Positions 30,158 through 41,240 of a stretch of 64,000 nucleotides of DNA are shown here, piece by piece. The translations under genes and the position numbers were made by a program. Positions within the stretch are counted from its first letter, which is position 1, and every line of letters begins with the position of its first letter. Origin of the DNA: Halopseudomonas xinjiangensis (lineage in GTDB: Bacteria > Pseudomonadota > Gammaproteobacteria > Pseudomonadales > Pseudomonadaceae); the NCBI RefSeq assembly GCF_900104945.1, contig NZ_LT629736.1, positions 1 to 64,000 on the forward strand. The letters run 5' to 3'. The notes under the pieces are model-generated. The model ran no database searches. It was not told where the DNA came from and saw only the letters and a list, made by a program, of their open reading frames with translations.

Positions 30158-31006
30158 CTAGCTGGTGCGCAGATTGCGCCACACCGCCAGGCTGGGTTCG
30201 GCCTGATTCAGAGTATAAAAGTGCAGGGCCGGTGCGCCACCTTTGATTAACTGCTGACACATGTCTGTGATCACATCGGTGCCGAAGGCCGCGATGCTGG
30301 CGCTGTCGTCACCGTAGGCTTCCAGCTGCTTGCGAATCCAGCGGGGGATTTCCGCGCCGCAGGCATCGGAGAAGCGCGCCAGCTTGCTGTAATTGGTGAT
30401 CGGCATGATGCCCGGAATGATCGGAATCTCAACGCCGGCCTTGCGCACGCGCTCGACGAAGTAGAAGTAGCAGTCGGCATTGAAAAAGTACTGGGTGATT
30501 GCGCTGTCGGCGCCAGACCTAGCCTTGCGCACGAAGTGCTCCAGATCGGCCTCGAAGTGCCGCGCCTGGGGATGGGCTTCGGGGTAAGCGGCAACCTCGA
30601 TGATGAAATGATCGCCGGTTTCCTGACGAATGAACTCGACCAGTTCGTTGGCGTAACGTAGCTCGCCGGAGGCCTGGCCCATGCCGGAAGGCAGATCGCC
30701 ACGCAGCGCGACGATGCGTTTGATGCCTGCCTCACGATACTCGTTGAGCAGACTGCGCAGGTCTTCCTTGGAATCACCGACGCAGGATAGGTGCGGGGCG
30801 GTCGGCACCTTCACTTCCTGATCGAGTTGCAGCACGGTATTGCGCGTGCGGTCGCGGGTGGAACCGCCGGCACCGTAGGTAACGGAGAAAAATTCCGGGC
30901 TTTCCTGTGCCAATACGTCGGCCACGGCCATCAGCTTTTCATGGCCCGCGTCGGTCTTGGTTGGAAAGAACTCGAAGCTCACCGCTTGTGGGTTTGTTGT
31001 ACTCAT
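30158..31006 (-). CDS. metF: 5,10-methylenetetrahydrofolate reductase
   Basis: 282 residues, TIM-barrel flavoenzyme. It contains SFEFFPTKTDAGHEKLM, FFSVTYGAGGSTRDRT, RGDLPSGMGQ and the substrate region ITQYFFNADCYFYFV. It makes 5-methyltetrahydrofolate for methionine synthase. It lies 93 bp after ahcY on the same strand, so it is probably governed by the same SAH riboswitch. Confidence 0.96.
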   Translation of the reverse strand: MSTTNPQAVSFEFFPTKTDAGHEKLMAVADVLAQESPEFFSVTYGAGGSTRDRTRNTVLQLDQEVKVPTAPHLSCVGDSKEDLRSLLNEYREAGIKRIVALRGDLPSGMGQASGELRYANELVEFIRQETGDHFIIEVAAYPEAHPQARHFEADLEHFVRKARSGADSAITQYFFNADCYFYFVERVRKAGVEIPIIPGIMPITNYSKLARFSDACGAEIPRWIRKQLEAYGDDSASIAAFGTDVITDMCQQLIKGGAPALHFYTLNQAEPSLAVWRNLRTS

Positions 31007-31099
31007 GATGTATCTCGTGCTCGCTTCAGTCTGCCGAGCCGGTCCTGAGTGGCGTGCGTCACGCCGCTCGGGACTGGTCGCTGGCAGCCGGAGCTGGTT

Positions 31100-32506
<1,407 letters not shown>

Positions 32507-32563
32507 GCGTGTTCTCCATTCGTAGTCAGCGAATGGGCGCGGTTGTTTCATGATTCAGTCCGG

Positions 32564-32642
32564 CCGAGCCTGACGAAGAGAGAGTTGCTGGGTCCGTCCC
32601 AGGGGCGAGGCCGTTCTCAATCTTCGCTGCAGCGCCCCTCGG
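32564..32642 (-). promoter_or_regulatory. S-adenosylhomocysteine (SAH) riboswitch upstream of ahcY
   Basis: On the minus strand the 79-nt segment starts CCGAGGGGCGCTGCAGCGAA and ends CTTCGTCAGGCTCGG. Outer arms CCGAG/CTCGG form P1; GCGAAGA pairs with TCTTCGT as P2; CTGGG-ACGGA-CCCAG forms an internal hairpin. The conserved words GAGG-GGCGCTGCA and CAGGCTCGG match the known SAH riboswitch consensus, which turns on ahcY when SAH accumulates. It lies 57 nt before the ahcY ATG. Confidence 0.93.
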
Positions 32643-32735
32643 TCGGGGTCGTTTACGGCGAACGCTCGGTGCGTCCGCTGGTCTGTCTCATCAGGCGCGT
32701 TATCATTGCGCCCGGTTTCTCTATGGAATGAAACG

Positions 32736-33197
32736 ATGCCTCACGTCCCACTCCGCTCAATCTTTCTTCCGGCGATGCTGGTTCTCGCTGTGTCCGGCTG
32801 CAGCCGGGAAGCCGATCCGGATTCGCCGGAAGGCATGCGCCAGGCTGCGTTCAAGCAGCTTCTGTCTCACAGCGAACCAATGGCCGGCATGCTCAATGGT
32901 CGTATCGACTTCGACCCGGAGGTGTTTGCGATACATGCCCTGGCGCTGGACGAGAAGGCCGACGCGCCCTGGCACTATTTCCCCGACCCGAGCGACTCGG
33001 ATCAACCTACAGCCGCGCGTGAATCGGTCTGGTCCGATGCTGACGGCTTTTCAGAGCGAGTCGAGCAGTTCCGCACCGCTACGTCACGGCTGGCGGAGGT
33101 AGCCCGCGACGGCATCGACTCGCCGGACGAAGTCCGCGAGCCGCTGCAGGCCGTGCAACAGGCCTGCAAGGCATGTCACGAAGGCTATCGCCAGTAA
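32736..33197 (+). CDS. Lipoprotein cytochrome c' -like protein
   Basis: 153 residues. A lipobox VSG-Cys22 ends the signal (MPHVPLRSIFLPAMLVLAVSGC). A single haem site CKACH lies at the very C-terminus (144-148), the cytochrome c' arrangement. The body is helical (FKQLLSHSEPMAGMLNGRIDFD; FSERVEQFRTATSRLAEVA). It should be a lipid-anchored periplasmic c-type cytochrome; its partner is unknown. It is divergent from ahcY across the riboswitch leader and convergent with metK (15 bp). Confidence 0.85.
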   Translation: MPHVPLRSIFLPAMLVLAVSGCSREADPDSPEGMRQAAFKQLLSHSEPMAGMLNGRIDFDPEVFAIHALALDEKADAPWHYFPDPSDSDQPTAARESVWSDADGFSERVEQFRTATSRLAEVARDGIDSPDEVREPLQAVQQACKACHEGYRQ

Positions 33198-33212
33198 ACC
33201 GGTTATTCCCGC

Positions 33213-34397
33213 TTACAGCTCGGCGCGCAGCGCCTCGACCTTGTCGGTCTTCTCCCACGGGAAGGCGGTGAAGGTTTCGCCCTTGACCGTCATCTCGAAG
33301 GGATTGCGGCCGAAGTGACCGTAGGCTGCGGTCGCGCGATACATCGGGTGCAATAGATCGAGCATGCGAGTGATGGCATACGGGCGCAGGTCGAAATGCT
33401 CGCGCACCAGCTTGATGATCTTGTCATCGGCAATTTTGCCGGTACCGAAGGTGTTGATTGATACCGAGGTCGGCTGCGCAACACCAATGGCGTATGAAAC
33501 CTGAATCTCACATTTGTCAGCCAGGCCGGCGGCGACGATGTTCTTCGCCACGTAGCGGCCGGCATAGGCCGCGCTGCGGTCGACCTTGGACGGATCCTTG
33601 CCGGAGAACGCACCGCCACCGTGGCGAGCCATGCCGCCGTAGGTGTCGACGATGATCTTGCGACCGGTCAGGCCGCAGTCGCCCACCGGGCCGCCGATGA
33701 CGAACTTGCCGGTTGGATTGATGTGGTACTGGGTGTCGGCGTGCAGCAATTCTTCAGGAATCACGTGCTGGACGATCAGCTCCATGACCGCTTCGCGCAG
33801 GTCTTTCTGCTCGACTTCGGGATTGTGCTGAGTCGACAGCACGATCGCGTCGATGCCGACCACCTGGCCGTTTTCGTAGCGGCAGGTGACCTGTGACTTG
33901 GCATCCGGGCGCAGCCAGCCAAGCAAGCCATTCTTGCGCACTTCGGCCTGGCGCTCGACCAGCCGGTGAGCGAAGGTAATCGGCGCAGGCATCAACACGT
34001 CGGTCTCGTTGCTGGCGTAGCCGAACATCAGGCCCTGGTCGCCCGCGCCCTGGTCTTCCGGCTTCTGCCGATCGACACCCTGGGCGATATCCGGCGACTG
34101 CTTGCCGATGATGTTGATCACGCCGCAGGTATCGGCGTCGTACCCGACCTCGGACGAGGTGTAGCCGATGTCCTTAATGACGCTACGCACCAGGTCTTCC
34201 AGGTCGACCCAGGCGCTGGTGGTGATTTCGCCACCGACGATCGCGACCCCGGTCTTCACCATGGTTTCGCAGGCGACTCGCGCGAACTTGTCCTCGGCGA
34301 GGATGGCGTCGAGTACGGCATCGGAAATCTGGTCGGCCAGCTTGTCCGGATGGCCTTCGGAGACCGATTCGGAGGTGAAGATCGAATAATCGCTCAT
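33213..34397 (-). CDS. metK: S-adenosylmethionine synthase
   Basis: 394 residues. Signatures [33 protein letters not shown] and [19 protein letters not shown] are intact. It makes SAM from methionine and ATP. It starts 15 bp after the SahR-like regulator gene on the same strand, so the two share a transcript and presumably the palindromic operator at 35438-35463. Confidence 0.98.
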   Translation of the reverse strand: MSDYSIFTSESVSEGHPDKLADQISDAVLDAILAEDKFARVACETMVKTGVAIVGGEITTSAWVDLEDLVRSVIKDIGYTSSEVGYDADTCGVINIIGKQSPDIAQGVDRQKPEDQGAGDQGLMFGYASNETDVLMPAPITFAHRLVERQAEVRKNGLLGWLRPDAKSQVTCRYENGQVVGIDAIVLSTQHNPEVEQKDLREAVMELIVQHVIPEELLHADTQYHINPTGKFVIGGPVGDCGLTGRKIIVDTYGGMARHGGGAFSGKDPSKVDRSAAYAGRYVAKNIVAAGLADKCEIQVSYAIGVAQPTSVSINTFGTGKIADDKIIKLVREHFDLRPYAITRMLDLLHPMYRATAAYGHFGRNPFEMTVKGETFTAFPWEKTDKVEALRAEL

Positions 34398-34412
34398 GGT
34401 TTCATCCCTTCT

Positions 34413-35399
34413 TCAATGTTCGGGTTTGGCGAACTGCTGCAACTGGATCTGGAATCCGTTGCGCAATCCGATATATACGCTGCCACCGGCCAGCAGTCCG
34501 GCGTCTGCCGCCCAATGCGCCAGATCGTCCTGGTCGAAACCCAGCCACAGATCGCCGCAGCTGTCACGCACCCAGACCTGATCGTGGCTGCACAGCTCGG
34601 TCAGCACCAGGCTGCCGCCCGGTTTCAACAGGGCTGCGAAGCGTTTGATTGCTTCAGCTGGCGCAGGCATGTGATGCAAGACCATGTTGCAGATCACGCT
34701 GTCGGCTGGCGGCAACTGCAGCGGTGCCAGGGCATCCGCCAGCAGGCATTCGACGTTGTCCAGTCCCGCCTGTGCGCAGTGCTCTTGCGCCCGTTCGAGC
34801 ATCGCCTCGGAGTTATCCAGCGCCACTACACGCTCGAAGCGTGTCGCCAGATCCGGCAGGAACCCGCCTTCACCGGGACCGACCTCAATCACCAGTTCGC
34901 GCGCGGGCAGCTCCAGCTCATCGATCAGACCGAGCAAGGGCTCACGATACAGCCCGAAGTGGGCGATCAGATCCTGTTGCGCCGGTGTGCCGGCAGCGAA
35001 GCGGGCAAAAAACTGCCGGGACAGATCGGCGCGCTGCGCATGGATGCGCTCGATTTCCGCTCGCAAATCGAGATCCAGCGGCATGGCATCGAGCGTTTCC
35101 AGCATCTGCCGGTGCAGCGGTTGCATCAGGCTGTCACCGACCGGCAGGCTGCGCCGGTAGAAAATCGAATTGCCTTCGCGCCGGGTACTCACCAGTCCTG
35201 CGTTGGCCAGCACCTTGAGGTGATGGCTCATGCCGGACTGGCGCATCTGAAAAATCTGCGCGAGTTCGAGCACGCCGAACGAGTCATTGCGCAGCACCCG
35301 CAATACGTCCAGTCGCAGCGAGTCGCCTGCCGCCTTGAAAAAGGCTGCCAGGTGATCGATCGGAGTGGCGTCGTCGCGCGTAGCTGCAAGCTGTGTCAT
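34413..35399 (-). CDS. sahR: ArsR-type regulator fused to a SAM-dependent methyltransferase (SahR-like)
   Basis: 328 residues from the ATG at 35399 (MTQLAATRDDATPIDHL). An ArsR winged helix is at about 14-90 (LAQIFQMRQSGMSHHLKVLANAGLVSTRREGNSIFYRR) and a class I methyltransferase domain beyond about 140, with motif I VIEVGPGEGGFLPDLA (170-185), VVALDNSEAMLERA, and CNMVLHHMPAPAEAI. SahR is a known proteobacterial ArsR regulator of the methyl cycle that responds to SAH. The fusion could let it sense SAM/SAH through the methyltransferase pocket; enzymatic activity is unproven. It is upstream of metK and downstream of a palindrome. Confidence 0.85.
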   Translation of the reverse strand: MTQLAATRDDATPIDHLAAFFKAAGDSLRLDVLRVLRNDSFGVLELAQIFQMRQSGMSHHLKVLANAGLVSTRREGNSIFYRRSLPVGDSLMQPLHRQMLETLDAMPLDLDLRAEIERIHAQRADLSRQFFARFAAGTPAQQDLIAHFGLYREPLLGLIDELELPARELVIEVGPGEGGFLPDLATRFERVVALDNSEAMLERAQEHCAQAGLDNVECLLADALAPLQLPPADSVICNMVLHHMPAPAEAIKRFAALLKPGGSLVLTELCSHDQVWVRDSCGDLWLGFDQDDLAHWAADAGLLAGGSVYIGLRNGFQIQLQQFAKPEH

Positions 35400-35437
35400 G
35401 CAGCCGAGTGTAGTGAGCGACCTGGCTTCTCGCAAGC

Positions 35438-35463
35438 GCTATATCAAAAAGTTTTGATATAGC
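35438..35463. promoter_or_regulatory. 26-bp palindrome, likely SahR operator
   Basis: The arms GCTATATCAAAA and TTTTGATATAGC are perfect complements around a 2-bp centre AG. It begins 38 bp upstream of the sahR ATG, positioned over where its promoter or start should be, and about 150 bp upstream of tkt on the other strand. ArsR-family proteins bind such AT-rich palindromes; binding by this SahR-like protein is inferred. Confidence 0.75.
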
Positions 35464-35610
35464 TGATTCCTTGCGATGGCGAGTTGATGTCGGCCCCGCG
35501 TTTCGATTGCCCGCCGACGCGGTTTGCGCGAAAATGCTGCCCTCTTATCTATGGCTGGCCGGATTTCTTCCGCCGGCAGCCCCATGCCTTGCCAGTCTCA
35601 GGAGTACCTC

Positions 35611-37608
35611 ATGCCCAGCCGTCGTGACCGAGCCAACGCCATCCGTGCCCTCAGCATGGATGCGGTGCAGAAAGCCAATAGCGGCCATCCCGGCGCGCCG
35701 ATGGGCATGGCGGACATCGCCGAGGTCCTGTGGCGCGATTACCTCAAGCACAACCCGGCCAATCCGAACTGGGCTGACCGCGATCGCTTCATCCTGTCCA
35801 ACGGTCACGGCTCCATGCTGATTTACTCGCTGCTGCACCTGACCGGTTATGACCTGTCGATCGACGACATCAAGGATTTCCGTCAGCTGCACAGCAAGAC
35901 GCCGGGCCATCCCGAGTTCGGCTATGCCCCGGGCGTCGAGACCACTACCGGTCCGCTGGGTCAGGGCCTGGCCAACGCGGTGGGCTTCGCGCTGGCAGAA
36001 AAGATCATGGCCGCGCAGTTCAACCGTCCCGGACACAACGTGGTCGATCACCATACCTATGTGTTCATGGGCGACGGCTGTCTGATGGAAGGCATTTCCC
36101 ATGAAGTCTGCTCACTGGCCGGCACCCTGGGCCTGAGCAAGCTGATCGGCTTCTACGATGACAACGGCATCTCCATCGACGGGGAAGTGCATGGCTGGTT
36201 CACTGATGACACGCCCAAGCGCTTCGAGTCCTACGGCTGGCAGGTGATCCGCAATGTCAATGGCCACGATGCCGACGAAATCCGGATGGCGCTGGAAACC
36301 GCTCGCAAGAGCACCCAGCCGACGCTGATCTGCTGCAAGACCATCATCGGCTTCGGCTCGCCGAACAAGCAGGGCAAGGAAGAATCTCATGGTGCTGCGC
36401 TGGGCGATGCCGAAGTGGCAGCGACTCGCGAAGCGCTGGGCTGGAAGCACGGTCCATTTGAAATTCCCGCCGATATTTATGCCGAGTGGGATGCCAAGGA
36501 TGCCGGCGCACGCGCCGAGGCCGAGTGGAATCAGCGCTTCGAGGCGTACAAGGCCGAGTATCCTGAGCTGGCGACCGAGTTTCTGCGCCGTATGGCCGGC
36601 GAGCTGCCGCTGGACTTCTCCGAAAAGGCTTCCGCTTTCATTCGTGACGTGGCTACAAAGGGCGAAAGCATCGCCAGCCGCAAAGCCAGCCAGAATTGCC
36701 TGAATGCCTTCGGCCCGCTGTTGCCGGAACTGCTCGGTGGCTCGGCTGACCTGGCCGGCTCCAACCTGACCTTGTGGAAGGGCTGCAAGCCGGTGGTGCA
36801 GGAAGATGCGTCCGGCAACTACATCTACTACGGTGTTCGCGAATTCGGCATGAGCGCGATCATGAACGGACTGGCGTTGCACGGCGGTCTGATCCCGTAC
36901 GGCGCGACCTTCCTGATGTTCATGGAATACGCTCGCAACGCCGTACGCATGTCGGCTTTGATGAAGCAGCGCGTGTTGTATGTGTTTACTCACGATTCGA
37001 TCGGTCTGGGTGAAGACGGCCCGACGCACCAGCCGGTCGAACAACTGACCAGCCTGCGCACCACACCGAACCTGGACACTTGGCGTCCGGCCGATACCGT
37101 CGAGTCGGCCGTGGCCTGGAAGTATGCGGTCGAGCGTAAGGACGGCCCGAGCGCGCTGATCTTCTCGCGCCAGAATCTGCCGTACCACATCCGTGACAAC
37201 GAGACCGAAACGTCCATCGCGCGCGGTGGCTACATCCTCAAGAACTGCGAAGGCGAGCCGGAGCTGATCCTGATTGCCACCGGTTCCGAAGTCGGCCTGG
37301 CCATGCAGGCCCAGGCGAAGCTGGCCGAGCAGGGGCGTCGCGTTCGGGTGGTTTCCATGCCCTGTACCAGCGTGTTCGAGCAGCAGGACGCGGCCTATCG
37401 GCAGCAAGTGCTTCCGTTGGAAGTCGGGGCGCGCATCGCTATCGAAGCTGCTCATCCGGACTACTGGTACAAGTACGTGGGCCTGGATGGTCGAGTGATC
37501 GGCGTGAACACCTTTGGTGAATCGGCTCCCGCCGGCGTACTGTTCGAGGAATTCGGCTTCACCGTCGACAATATTCTCGCGGTCGCCGACGAACTACTCG
37601 AAGACTAA
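35611..37608 (+). CDS. tkt: Transketolase
   Basis: 665 residues from the ATG at 35611 ([41 protein letters not shown]), with AGGAG upstream; the upstream in-frame region is non-coding. TPP-binding [18 protein letters not shown] plus the motif ending near NNGIS (here DDNGISIDG), and the C-terminal transketolase domain [20 protein letters not shown]. It links glycolysis and the pentose phosphate pathway. First of tkt-epd-pgk-fba. Confidence 0.97.
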   Translation: MPSRRDRANAIRALSMDAVQKANSGHPGAPMGMADIAEVLWRDYLKHNPANPNWADRDRFILSNGHGSMLIYSLLHLTGYDLSIDDIKDFRQLHSKTPGHPEFGYAPGVETTTGPLGQGLANAVGFALAEKIMAAQFNRPGHNVVDHHTYVFMGDGCLMEGISHEVCSLAGTLGLSKLIGFYDDNGISIDGEVHGWFTDDTPKRFESYGWQVIRNVNGHDADEIRMALETARKSTQPTLICCKTIIGFGSPNKQGKEESHGAALGDAEVAATREALGWKHGPFEIPADIYAEWDAKDAGARAEAEWNQRFEAYKAEYPELATEFLRRMAGELPLDFSEKASAFIRDVATKGESIASRKASQNCLNAFGPLLPELLGGSADLAGSNLTLWKGCKPVVQEDASGNYIYYGVREFGMSAIMNGLALHGGLIPYGATFLMFMEYARNAVRMSALMKQRVLYVFTHDSIGLGEDGPTHQPVEQLTSLRTTPNLDTWRPADTVESAVAWKYAVERKDGPSALIFSRQNLPYHIRDNETETSIARGGYILKNCEGEPELILIATGSEVGLAMQAQAKLAEQGRRVRVVSMPCTSVFEQQDAAYRQQVLPLEVGARIAIEAAHPDYWYKYVGLDGRVIGVNTFGESAPAGVLFEEFGFTVDNILAVADELLED

Positions 37609-37630
37609 ACCCGCCGCCGCCAGGCGGGGT
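37609..37630 (+). terminator. Weak hairpin after tkt
   Basis: CCCGCC (37610-37615) and GGCGGG (37623-37628) form a short GC stem just after the tkt stop, with no T-run. It may cap or modulate rather than terminate; epd begins 66 bp later. Confidence 0.35.
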
Positions 37631-37695
37631 TCGGATGCAGGGCATAGACCTCATGCGTCCGGACCCCGCCCGGCTGGCGCCAACGACGGTAGCTC

Positions 37696-38739
37696 ATGCC
37701 CACATCTCGTGCGTCCTTCCGCATCATCTTGAACGGCTACGGCCGTATCGGCCGCTGCATCCTGCGCGCCTGGCATGAGCGCGGGGACCAGGGGATCGAG
37801 ATCGTCGCACTCAATGACGTTGCCGACCCCGCCAGTATCGAGTACCTCACCCGGTTCGACTCCACGCACGGCCGCTTCCCCGGGCAGGTCCGGCTGGAAG
37901 ACGGACATCTGCACATCGATTCCAGACAGATCAGAGTGCTCCGCCAATCCGAGCCGGAGGCGATCGACTGGCGCGGTCTGGATGCAGATCTGGTGCTTGA
38001 ATGCTCGGGGCGTTACACCACCCGCGAGCAAGGGCAGCGGTTCATCGATGCCGGCGCGCCTCGCGTGTTGTTTTCCCAGCCCATGGCCAGCGAATCGGCA
38101 ATTGACGCAACGCTGGTATATGGCGTCAACCATACCCAGCTCTCGACTGACGCGCGGCTGGTATCGAACGCCTCTTGCACGACCAATTGCAGCGTTCCGC
38201 TGTTGAAATTGCTCAACCAGGCGTTGGGGCTGGAATTCGTCTCAATCACTACTATCCATTCGGCGATGAATGATCAGCCGGTGATCGACGCCTACCACGA
38301 TAGCGATCTGCGTCGTACGCGTTCGGCTTTCCAGTCGATCATCCCGGTGTCCACCGGCCTTGCCCGCGGCATCGAGCGGCTTTTGCCGGAGCTGAGCGGC
38401 CGCATACAGGCCAAGGCGGTACGGGTCCCCACGGTGAACGTATCAGCACTCGATATCACCCTGCTGGTTTCGCGAGATACCGACGCTAACGAAGTCAACC
38501 GGCTGCTGGCCGAAGCCGCCGCCGGGCCGCTTGCCGGGCTTGTTGCATACAGCGAGCTGCCCCATGCCAGCTGCGATTTCAACCATGATCCGCACTCGGC
38601 GATCGTCGATGGCAGCCAGACGCTGGTGTCGGGTCCGCGGCTGGTCAACCTGCTGGTCTGGTTCGATAACGAGTGGGGATTCGCCAACCGTATGCTGGAC
38701 GTCGCGGGCTATTGGCTGGGCCTGACAGAGGGAACTTGA
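37696..38739 (+). CDS. epd: D-erythrose-4-phosphate dehydrogenase
   Basis: 347 residues, GAPDH superfamily. It contains NGYGRIGRCILRAWHERGDQG, the catalytic cysteine in SNASCTTNCSVPLLK and HSAMNDQPVIDAYH. The GAPDH-B/Epd assignment rests on these regions and on position between tkt and pgk, as in E. coli and pseudomonads. It makes 4-phosphoerythronate for pyridoxal phosphate synthesis, feeding the pathway in which PdxA (6889-7878) acts. Confidence 0.93.
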   Translation: MPTSRASFRIILNGYGRIGRCILRAWHERGDQGIEIVALNDVADPASIEYLTRFDSTHGRFPGQVRLEDGHLHIDSRQIRVLRQSEPEAIDWRGLDADLVLECSGRYTTREQGQRFIDAGAPRVLFSQPMASESAIDATLVYGVNHTQLSTDARLVSNASCTTNCSVPLLKLLNQALGLEFVSITTIHSAMNDQPVIDAYHDSDLRRTRSAFQSIIPVSTGLARGIERLLPELSGRIQAKAVRVPTVNVSALDITLLVSRDTDANEVNRLLAEAAAGPLAGLVAYSELPHASCDFNHDPHSAIVDGSQTLVSGPRLVNLLVWFDNEWGFANRMLDVAGYWLGLTEGT

Positions 38740-38748
38740 GGCTGCTTC

Positions 38749-38773
38749 CGGGGTCCGGATAGATCGGTCCCCG
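38749..38773 (+). terminator. Hairpin after epd
   Basis: CGGGGTCCG and CGGTCCCCG form a stem with a central T-T mismatch and a 7-base loop, followed by ATTAAAA rather than a T-run. It lies 10 bp after the epd stop and 85 bp before pgk. Termination is doubtful. Confidence 0.35.
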
Positions 38774-38857
38774 ATTAAAAGCCAAACGATATCAACGTGC
38801 CCGTCGTCACGCCCAATTCAGGGATGAGACACACCGATTTATCAACAAGGAGCCAAT

Positions 38858-40036
38858 ATGAGCGTACTGAGCATGAGCGAGCTGGACCTCAAGGGACAGC
38901 GTGTGTTGATCCGGGAAGACCTGAACGTTCCGGTCAAGGACGGCAAGGTCAAGAGCGATGCGCGTATCCAGGCAGCGCTGCCGACAATCCGCCTGGCTCT
39001 GGAGAAGGGAGCGGCGGTCATCGTCTGCTCGCATCTTGGCCGCCCCGAAGAGGGCGTGTTCAGTGAAGAAAACAGTCTTGCTCCGGTCGCAGCCTATCTG
39101 AGCGATGCGCTGGGCATGGATGTGCCGCTGGTGCGCGAATACCTCGCCGGTGTTCAGGTCGAGCCAGGCCAGGTCGTGCTGCTGGAGAACGTTCGCTTCA
39201 ACAAGGGCGAAAAGAAGAACGACGACGAGCTCGCCCAGGAGTATGCGGCGTTGTGTGACATCTTCGTCATGGATGCCTTTGGCACCGCTCACCGCGCCCA
39301 GGGTTCGACCCATGGTGTGGCCCGGTTTGCCAAGGTCGCCTGCGCCGGTCCGCTGCTTGCTGCCGAACTCGACGCGCTGGAAAAGGCGTTGGACAAGCCC
39401 GCGCGCCCTATGGCTGCCATCGTTGCCGGTTCCAAGGTCTCGACCAAGCTGGATGTCCTTACCGCGCTGGCCGACAAATGCGATCAGCTGATCGTCGGTG
39501 GCGGGATCGCCAATACTTTCCTCGCGGCTGCCGGGTACCCGGTGGGCAAGTCGCTGCATGAAGCGGATCTGATCGACACCGCCAAGACCATCGCCGCGAA
39601 GGTAAGCGTGCCGCTGCCAGTCGACGTGGTGGTAGCCAAGGCGTTTGCCGAGGATGCCGAGGCGATCGTCAAATCGGTCAACGACGTCGCCGAAGACGAC
39701 ATGATTCTGGATATCGGTCCGAAGACTGCAGCTCAGTTTGCCGAACTGCTCAAATCTTCCGGCACCATTCTGTGGAATGGCCCGGTGGGCGTGTTCGAAT
39801 TCGACCAGTTCGGCGGCGGCACCAAGGCCCTTGCTCTGGCAATCGCCGAAAGCCCGGCCTTTTCCATCGCCGGTGGTGGCGACACCCTGGCAGCAATCGA
39901 CAAATATGGCGTTGCTGACCGCATCTCCTATATTTCCACTGGTGGCGGTGCCTTCCTCGAGTTCGTCGAAGGCAAGGTGCTGCCGGCGGTCGAGGTGCTG
40001 GAGGAGCGTGCAGCCAAGGGCAGCGTCGACCTGTAA
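38858..40036 (+). CDS. pgk: Phosphoglycerate kinase
   Basis: 392 residues. It contains [22 protein letters not shown], the substrate region [18 protein letters not shown] and the nucleotide loop GGGDTLAAI. It catalyses 1,3-bisphosphoglycerate to 3-phosphoglycerate. The ATG follows AAGGAG. A terminator-like hairpin separates it from fba. Confidence 0.98.
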   Translation: MSVLSMSELDLKGQRVLIREDLNVPVKDGKVKSDARIQAALPTIRLALEKGAAVIVCSHLGRPEEGVFSEENSLAPVAAYLSDALGMDVPLVREYLAGVQVEPGQVVLLENVRFNKGEKKNDDELAQEYAALCDIFVMDAFGTAHRAQGSTHGVARFAKVACAGPLLAAELDALEKALDKPARPMAAIVAGSKVSTKLDVLTALADKCDQLIVGGGIANTFLAAAGYPVGKSLHEADLIDTAKTIAAKVSVPLPVDVVVAKAFAEDAEAIVKSVNDVAEDDMILDIGPKTAAQFAELLKSSGTILWNGPVGVFEFDQFGGGTKALALAIAESPAFSIAGGGDTLAAIDKYGVADRISYISTGGGAFLEFVEGKVLPAVEVLEERAAKGSVDL

Positions 40037-40068
40037 CAGCCAGGCGGCGCCGAGCCGTCCTGTTGTAC

Positions 40069-40102
40069 GCCTGCTGCCGACGCGGCAGGCTTTACTCTTT
40101 TT
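40069..40102 (+). terminator. Rho-independent terminator between pgk and fba
   Basis: GCCTGC and GCAGGC close a GC-rich stem-loop followed by TTTACTCTTTTT. It ends only about 25 bp before the fba ATG, so either readthrough is used or fba transcription starts within or just after it. I found no convincing promoter hexamers. Confidence 0.65.
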
Positions 40103-40126
40103 GCACTACGTTCGGGAGAACATTAA

Positions 40127-41191
40127 ATGGCACTTATCAGCTTGCGCCAGTTGCTGGACCACGCCGCCGAGTACAGCTACGGCGTGCCGGCCTTCAACGT
40201 CAACAACCTGGAACAGATGCGCGCCATCATGGAAGCCGCTGACAAGACCGACTCTCCGGTGATCGTCCAGGCTTCTGCCGGTGCGCGTAAATATGCCGGC
40301 GCTCCGTTCCTGCGCCACCTGATTCTGGCAGCAGTGGAAGAGTGGCCACACGTCCCGGTTGTCATGCACCAGGATCACGGTACCAGTCCTGCAGTGTGCC
40401 AGCGCTCAATCCAGCTGGGCTTCTCCTCGGTGATGATGGACGGCTCGCTGGGTGAAGACGGCAAGACGCCGACCAGCTACGAATACAACGTCGACGTCAC
40501 CCGTCGCACTGTCGAGATCGCGCACGCTTGCGGTATTTCGGTCGAAGGCGAACTCGGCTGCCTGGGTAGCCTCGAAACTGGCATGGCCGGCGAAGAAGAC
40601 GGTATCGGTGCAGAAGGCGTGCTCGACCACACCCAGCTGCTGACCGACCCGGAAGAAGCGGCTGACTTCGTCAAGCAGACCGGTGTCGACGCGTTGGCGA
40701 TCGCTATCGGTACCAGCCACGGCGCCTACAAGTTCACCAAGCCACCGACAGGCGACACGCTGTCGATTCAGCGCATCAAGGAAATCCACAAGCGCATCCC
40801 CGATACGCATCTGGTCATGCACGGTTCTTCGTCGGTGCCGCAGGAGTGGCTGGCGATCATCAACGAGTACGGCGGCCAGATCAACGAGACCTACGGCGTG
40901 CCGGTGGAAGAAATCGTCGAGGGGATCAAGCACGGCGTGCGCAAGGTGAACATTGATACCGACCTGCGTCTGGCTTCGACCGGTGCGATCCGTCAGTTCA
41001 TGGCCAAGAACCCCAGCGAGTTCGATCCGCGCAAGTACCTGGCCAAGACCGTCGACGCCATGCGCGACATTTGTATCGCCCGCTACGAAGCCTTCGGCAC
41101 CGCCGGCAACGCTTCGAAGATCAAGCCAATCAGCCTGGAAGCCATGTCCACGCGCTACAGCAATGGCGAGCTGAATCCGAAGGTCAACTGA
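40127..41191 (+). CDS. fba: Fructose-bisphosphate aldolase, class II
   Basis: 354 residues. It contains the class II signatures [16 protein letters not shown] (zinc His), [17 protein letters not shown] region ([12 protein letters not shown]), [11 protein letters not shown] and [11 protein letters not shown]. It is zinc-dependent and closes the tkt-epd-pgk-fba run. The ATG follows GGGAGAACATTAA. Confidence 0.97.
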   Translation: MALISLRQLLDHAAEYSYGVPAFNVNNLEQMRAIMEAADKTDSPVIVQASAGARKYAGAPFLRHLILAAVEEWPHVPVVMHQDHGTSPAVCQRSIQLGFSSVMMDGSLGEDGKTPTSYEYNVDVTRRTVEIAHACGISVEGELGCLGSLETGMAGEEDGIGAEGVLDHTQLLTDPEEAADFVKQTGVDALAIAIGTSHGAYKFTKPPTGDTLSIQRIKEIHKRIPDTHLVMHGSSSVPQEWLAIINEYGGQINETYGVPVEEIVEGIKHGVRKVNIDTDLRLASTGAIRQFMAKNPSEFDPRKYLAKTVDAMRDICIARYEAFGTAGNASKIKPISLEAMSTRYSNGELNPKVN

Positions 41192-41199
41192 TAGGAAGA

Positions 41200-41221
41200 G
41201 GCGGGGGCGGCAGCTCCCGCC
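41200..41221 (+). terminator. GC hairpin after fba
   Basis: GGCGGG (41200-41205) and CCCGCC (41216-41221) bracket a 10-base loop just after the fba stop, without a T-run. It may give partial termination before the 91-aa gene. Confidence 0.35.
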
Positions 41222-41240
41222 ATGCTAGGAGCGTTTGTTG

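Noticed and set aside
34398..34412. A SAM riboswitch in front of metK
   Set aside because: Only 15 bp separate sahR and metK, so there is no room for a riboswitch; regulation must come from the sahR promoter.
33966..35462. 498-codon plus-strand open frame opposite sahR and metK
   Set aside because: It spans two real minus-strand genes and the palindrome; a shadow.
36112..37455. 447-codon minus-strand open frame inside tkt
   Set aside because: Antisense shadow of transketolase with no known domain.
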